Shown: positions 36,543 to 63,930 of the stretch, in pieces
Position numbering within the stretch: position 1 is the first letter of the stretch
Layout of the letters: each line of letters starts with the position of its first letter
DNA from: Pomacea canaliculata
Lineage: Eukaryota > Mollusca > Gastropoda > Architaenioglossa > Ampullariidae
Assembly (NCBI RefSeq): GCF_003073045.1
Contig: NC_037594.1
Span: 32,994,338-33,058,337, forward strand
DNA length: 64,000 nucleotides
Direction: 5' to 3'
The notes under the pieces: model-generated
What the model saw: the letters and a program-made list of their open reading frames with translations, nothing else
Databases searched by the model: none
What the model was told of the DNA's origin: nothing
Program-made: the position numbers and the translations under genes

Positions 36543-39500
36543 TTATGACTTGGCCTCTTCAATCATTGACAAAATCTCATCTCTTGTCATATGTTTGCCA
36601 TGAGATCTGACGTGGCTGCGCATGTTGTCCATGCGTGTACCTCTTTTGCCACAAAATCTACAAGCAAAAACTCTATTTGGGGCATGTACAGTGCGAAAGT
36701 GTTTGGACAAATCACCCCGCTTGAAAAATGCACTGCCGCACACCTGACAAGCAAAGCTCTTCTCAGAAATATGACTGCGCTTGTGGGCACTACACTGAGA
36801 CTGAGAGTAAAAACCTTTATTGCAGATGTCACAGACAAAGGCAATGCTGCGTGTTTCATGAGTATGGGTTTCATAGTGTGTCTTTAGCTCCTCTGAGGAG
36901 GTAAATCCCTGCTTACAGCTTTCACAAAAGCAGGAAATTCGATGAAACACTGTATAGTGGGTACGTAAAGTCTTCCACATGTCAAATGTCTTGTGACACA
37001 GAGTGCAGCTGCCATGGCTGGGCACTGCTGTGCTGCCATGCTGCTGTATGCAATGCTGAGTTAGCATGGTATATGTAACAAATGCCTGGCTACAATCAAA
37101 ACAGGTAAAATCTGCATTTTCATGTGAGGACTGCTCATTGTCTTCCTGTCTAGTATCATCACATCTGGTATCATCTCTTTCCAACTCGCAACTGGTTTCT
37201 TGTCTTATCCCAGTTTTTAGTGCATGCATTCCATGTATGATAGCAACATGCTCCGATAAAGCCTGCTTTGAGGAAAAAAGCAGATCACATGTATCACACT
37301 TTACCATCAGATTCTGAAAACCAAACAGCTGCTCTACTACCTGTGCTATTCTGTTGTTAGATGTCGCAGCTGCAGCTCCTAGTGCACCACCGCTGACACC
37401 AAATGCTGCACCAGGATCCATAGCTGCCCCTGCTGCAGCCGATCCCCCCATCATCTGAGAGCTGGCCATGTTGACCAGAGATGCTATTGCAGACAATGAG
37501 CCCTGTCTGGAGGCAAGAGCTGGCAGCACAGCTCGCCCAACAAGTCCTTCTGTAGTCACTGAAGCTGGCAATGGGAAAATGCAGGGACTGTGCATCAAGC
37601 GCAAGTGAAGCTGAAGAGCTTCAAGAGTAAGGTTGTCTGTCTGGCAAATATGGCATGTGCTCTCGAATGCAATCTGGTGAGCACGTAGATGCACAGTCAG
37701 TGCTCTCTGACCATGAAGTACCTCTCCACACACTGCACAGTCACAACGCTCCTGTAACACAGATAGTTCTACTGTGGGATATTTCAGTTGCATCTATCAA
37801 TCAATATATCACATTTTAGAATAAGACTATGATGTTAATAATTGTCCACCTTTATACTTGTTTCTTGATAGCAGCTGAAGTAGAAATATTTCATTAAATG
37901 ATTAGATTTTTATTTATCTAAAGCAATTTAAGTTTATAAATTCTTTTCATTTTCAAGTCACACACCCCTATTAAATTATTAATACATAACCACCAAAAAT
38001 ATATTTTTTTAAATGTTTAATTTACTTAATGAAATGAAACATATATAATAAACTTGTCAGTGCTAACACTTTTTTTTCTTTCTTTTAAAATAAGCAGCTC
38101 ACATCCTTATACACTTTGACCTTCAAGATGTCCTGGTCTGATGACAAGTGTTGACCAGCAGTGACTGCATGCTGGGTATCAGACTTGACTGGACATGAAA
38201 GGGTCTTGATCACTGTCATCATCTTCAATGATAATGGTTTCTGGCTGTGGTTCTGAGCAAGATTCCAGCAAAATATATTTTACTAAATAATTACACATTT
38301 TGTTCAATATTAATGATAAATATCTCAGAACTGAAATGTATGTATTCTGGTTTCCTTATAGTGGTTAGAATCTTTCAAGAACAGACACCTTATTTCTCAA
38401 AATCCTCTCTCCTTCAGGCTTAAAGGACATCTACGTATAAATACTGCAGTATTTTAATTCATGTCATTAATGCTGATCAAATTTTTTTTGCCAAAAGCCC
38501 CAGTTCAAAATATTATCCATATGATCACTGTTAATGTTATAAAGAGCTGCAAAAATCACAAAAAACTCTGTATCATCACATGTCTGGGTTATATCTTAAT
38601 TTTTAGTTTTAAGGTCAAATGACTGGTTGTTATTTTTTGTCATACTCACAGGCCAGAGGTGAGGACCTTCTAACTATAACTTCATTTTCCAATGTTACAA
38701 ATTAAGAAACTTAGTTCTTGCATTATCTAAATAAATCATACATCATGTTTTAAATTATACCAAATTTATATAAATGTTAATCAAAATATTATTATTTTGA
38801 TGAAGCAATTTCTCTGACCACAAAACATGAAAATAATTTTAATCAAATCTATGGACACAAAAGTATCTGCATCTCAGAAATCTTAATCACTATCATTTTA
38901 TTACATAATAACAGGACTAGATAATCACTACTGTCATATTAAATGATAACAGGAATAGATAAAAGGTTAAGTGCCACACATCCTAGAGGCTATAGGGAGA
39001 GGGCTTAAATATGGTCAACCATGACTTGTGCAGGAAGGTGCAACCTTTCCCTTCTGTTGACTTTACCTTCCCTGAAAAACAGCTGTTGGGTGGGGAGGCT
39101 GATTTTTTTTTTCAGCCACAGGTCTAAGCAGTCCTCAAATCCGTAAACTGCTTGGCTCTAACCATTAAGCTACACTGTTACAAGAGAAGTTAGAAGGGAT
39201 TAAGGACAAATTGACCATACGTGGCAACCCACTTCTTCCTGATGCAGATAATCTTACCCCTCTTTACTGTCACAGATCCTTCAAAAGGGTGCAGATTATA
39301 TCTCCAATGGCTGCTTCTCTGCGAAGAACGCTCTGTCCTTTTTTCACTCAGTTCTTGGTCAAAGTCACATGTCTGAGATGTGTCCGTGCCTGCAAGTGAT
39401 GAGGAAACTACAACAGGCAATAAGTTGATGTAACTCGTGCAGCTAGTTTCTAATTCCCCGATAGATGGATTTGGTGAGGAAAATTCACGGGGACGTAAGT

Positions 39501-39975
39501 CTGCTCTGACAGTCTTCGTTGGCAAAACTTGTATTTGCTTCGGTAAAGTAGCCGACTTTTTCGCATTTGAAAAAGATTCCTTTTCGCTATCATTTGACCA
39601 TTCGGATCGCTTTTCCTCCTGAACGTGTTTTTCTCCCTTGACTTCTTTCTTAATTTTCAGTGGTCGCTCAAACCCACTATCAATTTTGCGAGCTCGTTTT
39701 TTGATGTCCAACAAACTTTCTGACGGTTTTCTGTGTTCCAATACGTCATCTATTACTTCTTCTGCTCGCTGTGCAATCTCATTAAGCCGAATGGCGAAAG
39801 TTATGCTTTTATTGATAGTAAGGGTTAATGTCCCTTCTAGTGCAACGCATGTCACTCGCTCGTTCTGATTCCCTTCATAGTCATAAAGCTCTAGCACTCC
39901 ATCATAGAAGGATCGGCGTAGAGCTTTCTCCACAACACTTCTGCAACTCTGAAACCGACCCATTTTCTTCAGCAT
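36543..39975 (-). CDS. C2H2 zinc-finger protein with conserved N-terminal region
   Basis: This is a probable nuclear DNA-binding protein. The last exon (36543-37793) encodes nine C2H2 fingers, from CAVCGEVLHGQRALTVHLRAH to CRFCGKRGTRMDNMRSHVRSH, with an Ala/Gly/Met-rich linker after finger 2. Exon 2 is 38103-38252 and joins it in phase 0 (KVYKD|MQLKYP). The first exon (from ATG 39975, or the better-placed ATG 39963) encodes an unrecognised domain (CRSVVEKALRRSFYDGVLEL, ITFAIRLNEIAQRAEEVIDD) and a lysine-rich region. With donor GTAAGA (exon end 39258), exon 2 is read in a frame stopping at 38179 after a SUMO-interaction-like TIIIEDDDSD. With donor GTAAAG (exon end 39268), exon 2 stays open into the fingers. 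An indel is the alternative explanation. I do not recognise the orthologue. Confidence 0.75.
38103..38252 (-). CDS. Exon 2 of the zinc-finger gene, open in two frames
   Basis: This 150-nt exon has acceptor CTTGCTCAG at 38253 and donor GTGAGC at 38102. One frame gives PQPETIIIEDDDSDQDPF and then stops at 38179-38181. The other is open throughout (MMTVIKTLSCPVKSDTQHAV .. DILKVKVYKD) and continues in frame into the finger exon. Confidence 0.7.
38985..39181 (-). mobile_element. tRNA-derived SINE-like element
   Basis: The minus strand begins GTAACAGTGTAGCTTAATGG then TTAGAGCC, which resembles a tRNA A box (TAGCTTAATGGTTAGAGC). ATTTGAGGACT about 30 nt later is a worn B box. Unrelated sequence with an A-run follows. 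It lies within the first intron of the zinc-finger gene, in the same orientation. Confidence 0.55.
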
Positions 39976-40840
39976 GATGAAAAATCAATCCCAAAAGTGA
40001 GCAGGCGCTGTAAAATCGATGGAGCGTGAAGCATAATGCATTGGTACAGACGAACGTCTAGTAACTGACAAAAGTACACAGCCCTCTGCCATCTTGCATA
40101 AATTTGCACTAGAGTGCTCTCCCATTGCCACCTGTTTACATAGCCACACACATCTGTGATCACCCATTATGATGGCTGTATCATATTGTTTGTGTTCATC
40201 TGTAGTCTAATCTTTCTTTTCCTCCTTGTAAACGAGAAAAATTGCACTGCACATTGCTGCGATATATTCTAATAAAAGAGAGTTTCATCACTATGCAACG
40301 AAAATAATATATAAGTTACCCTAGCAGCATGGAAAGCCGAAAATTCAAGGGTCCCGCAACTTTTCCAGAGAAAAACTTCGAAAGCAGTGTCGAAAGCTCA
40401 AATCTCATTCGACTTTTCGGGATATCGAGTGCGCAAAGAAATCCGTGTGCATTTAACCAATGCCAGCAAAGGCACCAGTTGTCCGCAAGCGAATTTATTT
40501 TTCCTAAAACGATGTTATGTAGGGACCTTACCCGAGCCTTGTGATTGGCCACTTGCTCATGTGACTTAATCTCCACTCCACATGGCTTTGTGCACACACA
40601 AAAATGACCTTTCCGGTTGTCGTCTGCTCGATGTGAAGACTCCACATACATAACTGTGGATGTTTCTGTATGGAAATGTCACAGTTAACTACACGGTTAC
40701 GCGACACAATCCTTGCTAGCTCGGCTGCTTGACTAACTGTATTTTTTTCATCTCCCTAAAGTAAATAAGGACGCAGTCCAGGTGAAACTTAAATGAAATC
40801 TCTTCCATTTTTTTAGCTGAGTAGGTTTAGCATGCACGTA
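39976..40840. other. Upstream region of the zinc-finger gene
   Basis: This should hold the promoter and 5' UTR of the minus-strand gene. No TATA box stands out. Open frames on both strands (for example 40316-40651) lack family resemblance. Confidence 0.35.
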
Positions 40841-40851
40841 CTTGTGACTGC

Positions 40852-40923
40852 TGGCAGACGATTTTTTTTCCAGTTAACTACTAAAACGAGGGAGGAGTGC
40901 ATAAAGCTTCCGGTTTATTCACA
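40852..40923 (+). repeat. Dispersed repeat, copy 2
   Basis: It matches 10526-10590: GACTGCTGGCAGACGA, a T-run, CAGTTAACTACTAAAACGAG, then CTTCCGGTTTATTCACAT after an extra 16 bp. TTAACTACTAAAACGAGG recurs again at 40931-40948. Confidence 0.7.
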
Positions 40924-40959
40924 TCTCAGATTAACTACTAAAACGAGGCATGCTACTAT

Positions 40960-43270
40960 ACAAAGTTTCTATGCAATTTAGAGTGAAAACCTAAGTTAGC
41001 ATATTCTTATATTTATATTTTTATTTTTCTAGCACGCATCCTATACAAGTTATCAGTTACTACTTCTATTATTATTTCAGCTGTATTACAACTTTTCACT
41101 TCATCTGACATGTCTGCATGCTGTCTCAGGCTTCATTGTCATTGTCACAACGAGTTTAGTTCCACTACTTTCGACCTAGCTGGTGTCACGATGTCCCCAC
41201 AATGGGTTAGTCGTATCCCAGTCAATCCGATCTTTTCTCTCTTTTCCGCTGAATGTAGCTAGTAGAATGTAGCCTGGACTTGTGATTGGTAAGGATATAT
41301 TAAGGATATAGTTATACCAACCTAAAATCTGACCCTAGAATGAAAAACACAAAACTGATGTCATCAACTTTGTCCGGGAAAGTAAGAACAAAACCCAAAG
41401 ACGCTTTTTGCTTTTGAGTTTATCTCCCTTTTAATCAAAAGCGAGCTGTTAAATGGAGTTTTAAAGAATACAAAACAATTTTTCTTTAATTTTTTTAATG
41501 TATATATTTTGCAGATTTTCTTCAAACTGCACGTCCTGGGAATGGGTCTCGTCAGGAAAATTTTGATAGTACCATCTGATGACAGGAAGCATGTCAAGCA
41601 ACTGTCAAGTGCATTCCTCGAAAGATGTGTGTGTATGACGAAAATTCGAATAACATTGCGAATTAGTAGTTTAAAAGGTTAATACAACTGCTCTAATAAT
41701 AACCCTAACCCTAGCCCATTATAATATTATATGCATAATATTACTAACTCTAACCCTAACCATCTGGCCATTACACTGAGTATATGCGGTGACAGACTAC
41801 AGGAAAGTCGATCAGGACAGCTTTTGTCGCATGCTGAGGATGCCTTTTAGACAGTTATCTCTGTATACTCTGTATGGTGCGAACCGGCTGGTCTCAGTGA
41901 CGGATGACTATCAGACCATTATCCTCTTTGGTCAGACTGCTGGCTCCTTCGCAGAATTGGTCCAACAGCTCTGTGTGTAATACTCAGAAATATTTTGTAG
42001 CATTACATATTTTCTAGGCTTAAGTTTTCAATTGAAGATTATCAAAAGGTTTTTAGTTTTGCCCAATGGGGATAATTTTCGTTCTTTTATAATATTTTGA
42101 AGCCATTTTTGCCCAAGCTTCCAGTAGACTGAATTTATGTGAGTAGCACTTAGAAGGTGTTTTATTCATTAAGATTTATGGAAAAGATACAAACAGTTTA
42201 ATTACTTAACATCATTCTGCGTTATCCACACTTTACTTCCTAAATTTAATCCTTTTTTTAATACTAATTGACTTAAACATTTTTATAACCGTTTTAATAC
42301 AGAACATAAACATAAAGTAGAAAATCTTACACAATAACATTGCTAAATTGTCTAGTCCACCATTCCACCAAAAGATTTTAAAAAATCAAATTTTTGATTC
42401 TGCCCCAAGGGCGCTGCTATCTTTCAAAATTGGAGAGGAAGTAACTTTACTCTCCACATTTGACCCCATTATAAAATTGTCATATACACTGACTAAATTC
42501 ATCGTAGTTGAGCACCCGCTTCTACATACAGCAAGACAGCACGGCAGAACTACACTATATAGTAACGGTAGTACAGAGGAGAGCCAATTTCCCGTATGAT
42601 TCATTGTTCACAGAGGAGCAGGGCGTGAAGTTGTGTGCAGTAAATGAACTGCCTTTAATGGACTATGTGTGTGATAGGGATATTTTATATTTTTTGCGAC
42701 GTTTTGTTTTGTTGGATCAGTTAAAGTAAGTGTGCGACTATAGGGTAAGCAGACGACAGGAGGCTCCTGACATCATAGTATCTGCATAGCTCCACCTACT
42801 TCTTTGTCATGGCCGTCGACTGTCACTCAAGCTATCAAATCTGTACCCATAGCACATATTAATTTTCGTTCCTTAACCTTAATACACCTCGCAAACCCTC
42901 CATAAGCTAAATTCTACACATGCTTCTTTCTCCTGCAAATTTCCTAATGATCATAACTACAGCAATCACAAAACTACACTAATGCGAAATACATATTCAG
43001 ATTGTAAACTTAGATGTTACAAAGTAAGAATAGTTTTTCCAAACCTGGTTTAAGATAAACGTTGAAAATAAATCACGGAAGAGAGAAAAAGGTTGGCGTT
43101 ACTACTCTTGTCTTCCGCCAAGTGGAAGCTTGGTCAAAATCGACATCAAATATTATTTGAAAAAAGGGAGAAATTAAAAGCATCTGATAATATTCAATTA
43201 AATATAAGTCTAAAAATATGTGTGATACTAAAAAAATATACTTTTTAATTCTTCTGTATTACAAATGTCA
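40960..43270. other. Gene-free stretch
   Basis: No gene is recognised. It holds short telomere-like CCCTAA repeats at 41701-41760 around an A+T palindrome. The open frame at 41789-41980 resembles no known family. Confidence 0.4.
41701..41760. repeat. Short interstitial telomere-like repeats
   Basis: AACCCTAACCCTAG at 41701-41714 and TAACTCTAACCCTAACC at 41745-41761 flank an A+T palindrome (ATAATATTATATGCATAATA). (TTAGGG)n is the telomere repeat of most animals outside insects, so these may be interstitial telomeric scraps. Confidence 0.5.
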
Positions 43271-43289
43271 TACACAGATAAGTAAAGTT

Positions 43290-43405
43290 TTCACAGCAAT
43301 AATAATAACAATAATAACAATAATAATAATAACAATAATAAATTCATTTGTATAGCGCTTTTTCCGACTATTTAAGGCGAGCTCAAAGCGCTTTACTAAA
43401 AAGAA
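43290..43405 (-). mobile_element. LINE 3' tail with paired AGCGCT motif and (ATT)n
   Basis: The minus strand reads GTAAAGCGCTTTGAGCTCGC, then AAAAAGCGCTATACAAATG, then imperfect (ATT/GTT)n. This is the classic 3' end of many CR1/L2-like LINEs in aquatic invertebrates and fish. No ORF2 sequence precedes it here. Confidence 0.65.
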
Positions 43406-43409
43406 AACC

Positions 43410-45490
43410 ACAAACAAAATAAGAATGGATGCTGGTCTCAAAAACAGTTGTAGAATCACTGTATATTATTTGCCTTTGCCTATCACAGTCAATAACTAAT
43501 AGGCACAGGCAACACTGTCAAACTGCACTTCTGATGACGATGACTCATTGATGTTAAAAGTGATCGTCATCTTGTTTTCTGCCAGTGGTGGGAAGGTGGT
43601 GTCATAAGGTTGACTTGCAGGTGGAGAATCATACAGTTAAGATTTGGAACAAGCACAATGTTTTGTTACTGAAATTGTCTGACATAACTTTTGTCTGTCT
43701 TTGGCTTCTTGTCACTCTTGAATCTATAAAATTTACCAGCTACTAGTTTTAAGAAAGACATAAGTACATAGTCAGGTCAAAGGCCTCAAAAACAAGTTAG
43801 CCTTTTTCAGCATCAGCATCAGTTAACTGGGATTTGGAAACAGTTCTAAAAATCTTTGCTCCACAACAGAGAAGTTTTGTGCTTAAAATACGTTGCTATA
43901 TACACAAATATAAAAATACTTTTTACAGTAAGGTTTTCCCAGTTACAGAGGAATACCTTTGAGTAAACAGCGGGCCGTACATCTGATTAACTTGTCACGA
44001 ATGTTATGGCCACGCGCAAGCAGATGCTTCTGCATCACAAAATCATAGAATATTGCTGACAGTTGGTTGCGCTTAATCAAGCTTTTCTAGTGTTGAACTT
44101 TATATTACATTGGCAATGGCTTAGAAAGGCACTTGATCTTATGCTGTGGATTCCCTGGCCGCAGTTCTAGTACCATTACACTATCGATGAACTACTATTT
44201 CATCGCTCCATCGCTCCATTGCTGTCTTAACACTACACTTGAGTTAGTCGAGCATTTGATTTGCAGGTTGGACCACTCGATGTATCCTTCAAGTACTGAC
44301 ATTAGCTTTGTACTGTAACAGCACATTTGATGTTTCATGCAAGTGTCCCTAGTGTTACACAACACAATATCATGTTACCTTTACATTACACTTGCAGCAT
44401 GTGTAAAGCTGCACTTTAATTATCGCCAGCAGTGGTGGAAGTTTGAGAAAGTACATACATCACAAAGACGAGTGGTCCTCCCCTTGTGGCTCGCTTCGTT
44501 CATGTAAACAGTAATACCCAAATCGTTCAGTTGCAATCAAGTAAGAAAGCTTCTCTTTATTGCCAACCATATTTTTGTGTTCATTAAGATAAATGCAATG
44601 TTTTTATCTATTTTGCGGATTGCAAAACCACTATGCATCAAAGATACGATTGTCACGAAGTCTCCTAATTAATCCTCTTTGAGGACAAGAAACTCCTGTT
44701 TGTGTGCATGCTCATCGTTAGCAAGACAGTTGATTGCAAGTGTTCAACAGTTATAGAACAGGTTTATGTGTGCTTGCTCACCAGCAATTGATTGATTGTA
44801 TGCATTGTGTGCATGTTTATCAGCAGAAAGATCGCTGTTTAATACTACTTGGGGTCACATTGTGAACAGTTTATTTTTAGGAGTCATGAACTTCTCAGTT
44901 TGCTCTTTGGCTTCCATTCGTGAAGTTTCTTGAACAGGAAAATTTTTTTTATAGTTGTCAAATGTATCTTTTCAAATTACAAAAATTAAGCAAAATAAAT
45001 ACATCTTTTTTTGTGAAAAGTCATACAAGCACTCAAAATTAAGTTTGTATCAGTGCGAAAATCTGTTTCTTGTCAGACGTTACCAGTATAACCCAGATTT
45101 TACCAGTTCTGCTTCTCACCAACATCATCCAGTAATTACCAACAGTACTTATTTCTTACATCGCCCTGTTCTGGTTTTTGTTGTCAGGTTCGGCTACCTC
45201 CTGACAAAAGGTAATACCTTTGCGAGTTCTTTCTATTCGTCTGTTTAGGAAAGTTATAGTATATACAAGTCTACTTTAATCAGATCTTTTCGACGATAGC
45301 CCAGATGTTTCGTTGATTCTCGCAATATGCCGAGAGAAAGTGGTCAGTCTTCAGAAGAAGTCTCTTGGTTTCCCAGTCACGTGTCAGACAGGAAGATGTA
45401 CAGTGGTCAGCAAGGAAACAAGTCTGGACACAGCAGAGGCACGTGTCCAACACGCAACCATCATCACCAGACAGACGGCGAGGTAGCGGA
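43410..45490. other. 3' flank of the SLC4 gene
   Basis: No other gene is seen. The SLC4 3' UTR should lie in the upper part; a minus-strand AATAAA (plus TTTATT at 44870-44875) is one candidate end. Imperfect local duplication of TGTGTGCATGCTCATC-like sequence occurs around 44700-44830. Confidence 0.4.
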
Positions 45491-61294
<15,804 letters not shown>

Positions 61295-61299
61295 GGTTT

Positions 61300-63490
61300 G
61301 ACCACCAAAATGCTCACAGGACTTTCTGCAACCATACAAAACAAAAGACGAGTTACTCGCAGGTTCTCCTACACCCTGCATCCCATTAGACTGCATGCAA
61401 AACAAAGTATTCACTCATAAGAGCGGTTATAATCAGGAAAGATGACTGGATTGTGTAGAGTCGTTGGCAACTTTGACTGTAGCCTCAGGGGCACCAAAGA
61501 CTTTGCTGTTTAGCTCAAGCCTGACAAACACTTAGCGTATAGTATTCTGTAACAATGAGAAAGTAGTCAGGCTTGAGTTTAGCGGCCTGGAGAAGACTGC
61601 TAACGGGAAGGAAGTAGTCTGTCATTCTGTCTGTTGTCATTGTATGAGGCTTTCTCTTCTCAAGACGTGTCGCTACCCACTGAGCTACACGGAGTCACAC
61701 TGTTACGCTGAGCCACTCTAAGCTACGTACTCGGCTACACACGATTTGGACAGTGTTAACTACTTGATTAACTCATATTTCTAGAGTATAATCCTCATAA
61801 CAAGTTTCAAAAATTATCCAGATTTTCACAAGATTACATATTAAGATGGAAAATAAGTTCTTGTCCTCATGGAGCAAACCTACCGCTGGGTTGTCTCGCC
61901 GTTGGTGTCCTCGTTACCCACGTGGTTTTTTTCCACTACAAGTAAAGGTGAAGAGCGAGCTTGTATACCAGTTCCGTTATTGTCATACTCTGAGATCTGA
62001 CCATCGTCCGCGATGGTTTCATCGCCACAGTGTGGGCGTGAGAAGTGACTTCTCTCAAGACCTAGTGATCACAGCTGTGGACCAGTCGACCCGGTCACAC
62101 TCAAAATTATTGAGATGATGCTGTGCTGCTTGGGTCTGATCTCCACCAGTCTTCCTCCTTATGTACTGACACGCCTGCCGGGGGCCGGGAGGGATGCCGG
62201 GGGGGGGGGCTGAGCTGCTATTTTCACAACAGGTGAGAACACCAGTTCCTTGAGTACTCGAGCCTTTATTTGCCCCTCCTTGATGACACAGTTCCTTGAT
62301 TAGCCGCTCCTTGATTAATTACACCTTGATTAGCCACACCTTGATTAATGACACCTTGATTGGCCGCTCCTTGATCACACAGTTCTTTGATTAGCTGCCC
62401 TGTGACAACACGGTCTTTGGTCGACAACATCTTTTGTTTGACCATTTGTTGTACTTTCAGTAATTGCGCCTTAAAATCTCAAATGCTGAGTAGTCACTAT
62501 TTTATAGTCATAGCCATAGTGTGACAGTCATAACCATAGCCAGAATGTGATGTTCTGTTCGAGCGCGTGTATGCGTGGTGATGGTGGGTCTGGGTGTGTG
62601 TGTGCATAGGTGTAAAGTAAGTGTGGTGCTCGTGCCTTCTCATCCAATGGAGATTGCCTATTCCTTCGACAGCGGAAGCTCACCCCTGTGTGTGTCCTGA
62701 CCTCTCCATGGCAACGTGACCTGTCACAAGATGTTTGACCACTGCTTGCCTGCTTACACCTGCTGTTGGCAGCGCGTGAGATGCAGGCCTCGTCCTCCCG
62801 ACAGCTTTCTTCAGCGGCTCAGCTGGCATTTAACCCGGAACTGAGTGTTCAGACGCCCTGCTGCTAGGCTGCCTTCTACTTACACCACAAATCCTCTGTC
62901 AGAGGTCCTCAAACACGTGTATGGCAGCTGTTAAATACATGCCGTCAGTTTTTAAAAGATTTCGAAAACATCTTCAGTTATGGGAAATGAAAATGGAGTT
63001 CATTTCATAAAAATGACACATTGTGATTATTTTTGTGTCTGTGGTCATGTCAATACTCGTCATTTGTCTAATCCTGCCTAATTTGACTTCTTTTCTTTGC
63101 GGAAAGTTAAAGTCTACTTAGTTCATTATTTTGTTTGCCAACCCTCTCTCTCTGCCCTTTGATCCTGTCCTCAAGCGCACTGTACGCTGACAGCTTAATA
63201 GTAATAATAAATATACAATTTATAAAGTGTATACTCACACTCCTACGGATTATGCTCTTAGCGTTCAAGAACAAGAACGAAACACGGACAGAATACAAGG
63301 GACAGAAAAAAATAATATATGAACTATAAAAGAATCAACAACTAAGCTAACGAAGATAATCAAATACAGACAAGCACAAAGAGGGACCAAATAACAAGAA
63401 CAAGAGCTCAGAATAAAAGGAAGGGTGTGAAAAAGGACTAGTATTATGGGAAAGGTTGTTAGAAGTAATGTTTACAGATGTAATGCTTAC
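61300..63490. other. 5' flank of the SLC4 gene
   Basis: No gene is recognised. The region probably contains the SLC4 promoter or further 5' exons. A poly-G run at 62200-62209 and a minisatellite at 62265-62400 are present. Confidence 0.4.
62265..62400 (+). repeat. Minisatellite, unit about 16-17 bp
   Basis: Units of CCTTGATTAGCCGCT and CCTTGATTAATTACA alternate, with variants such as CCTTGATTGGCCGCT and CCTTGATCACACAGTT. About nine diverged units are seen. Confidence 0.8.
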
Positions 63491-63494
63491 GAGA

Positions 63495-63710
63495 GCTGAT
63501 AATGTACTGCGTCAGGTTGGTGCACCATTCACAACATTGCTAGAGTTTCTCGTGGATCAGAAAAACTGTTACTTTAGCACGAAAAGTTCAGACTTCCAAC
63601 TTCCGAATAACTCGAACTGTCGCTCTGATTGGTGTTGACGACTGGCAATGTTGTGAAAGGTGTACCACCGTGACGTAGTACACTGTTAGCGTGACGTAGT
63701 ACACTGTTAG
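63495..63710. mobile_element. MITE-like inverted-repeat element, copy 2
   Basis: It matches the element at 23619-23875 in both arms and in the interior (ACTTTAGCAC, CAACTTCCGAATAACTCGAA, CTCTGATTGGTGTTGAC). The outer right arm GCGTGACGTAGTACACTGTTAG is present twice in tandem (to 63689 and to 63710). Similarity continues to 63766. Confidence 0.7.
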
Positions 63711-63930
63711 TGACTCGTTGATCGCAGGTACGAATCGCGTACTTTGGTAGCGGATAATTAGGCATCAGAGTTCTGTACTTTCAGGAGTTTGTGAAGAAGG
63801 TATCCAGGGCAGCCGGCAAGCAAGGAGTTGCAGTCAACAAGTCAGGATAAAGCAAACACACAGATAAGAAGTTGGTAGCGCGGGTAGACAAAATGTGACG
63901 GATGGCGCTGATCTTGTGTAGTTCATAATA

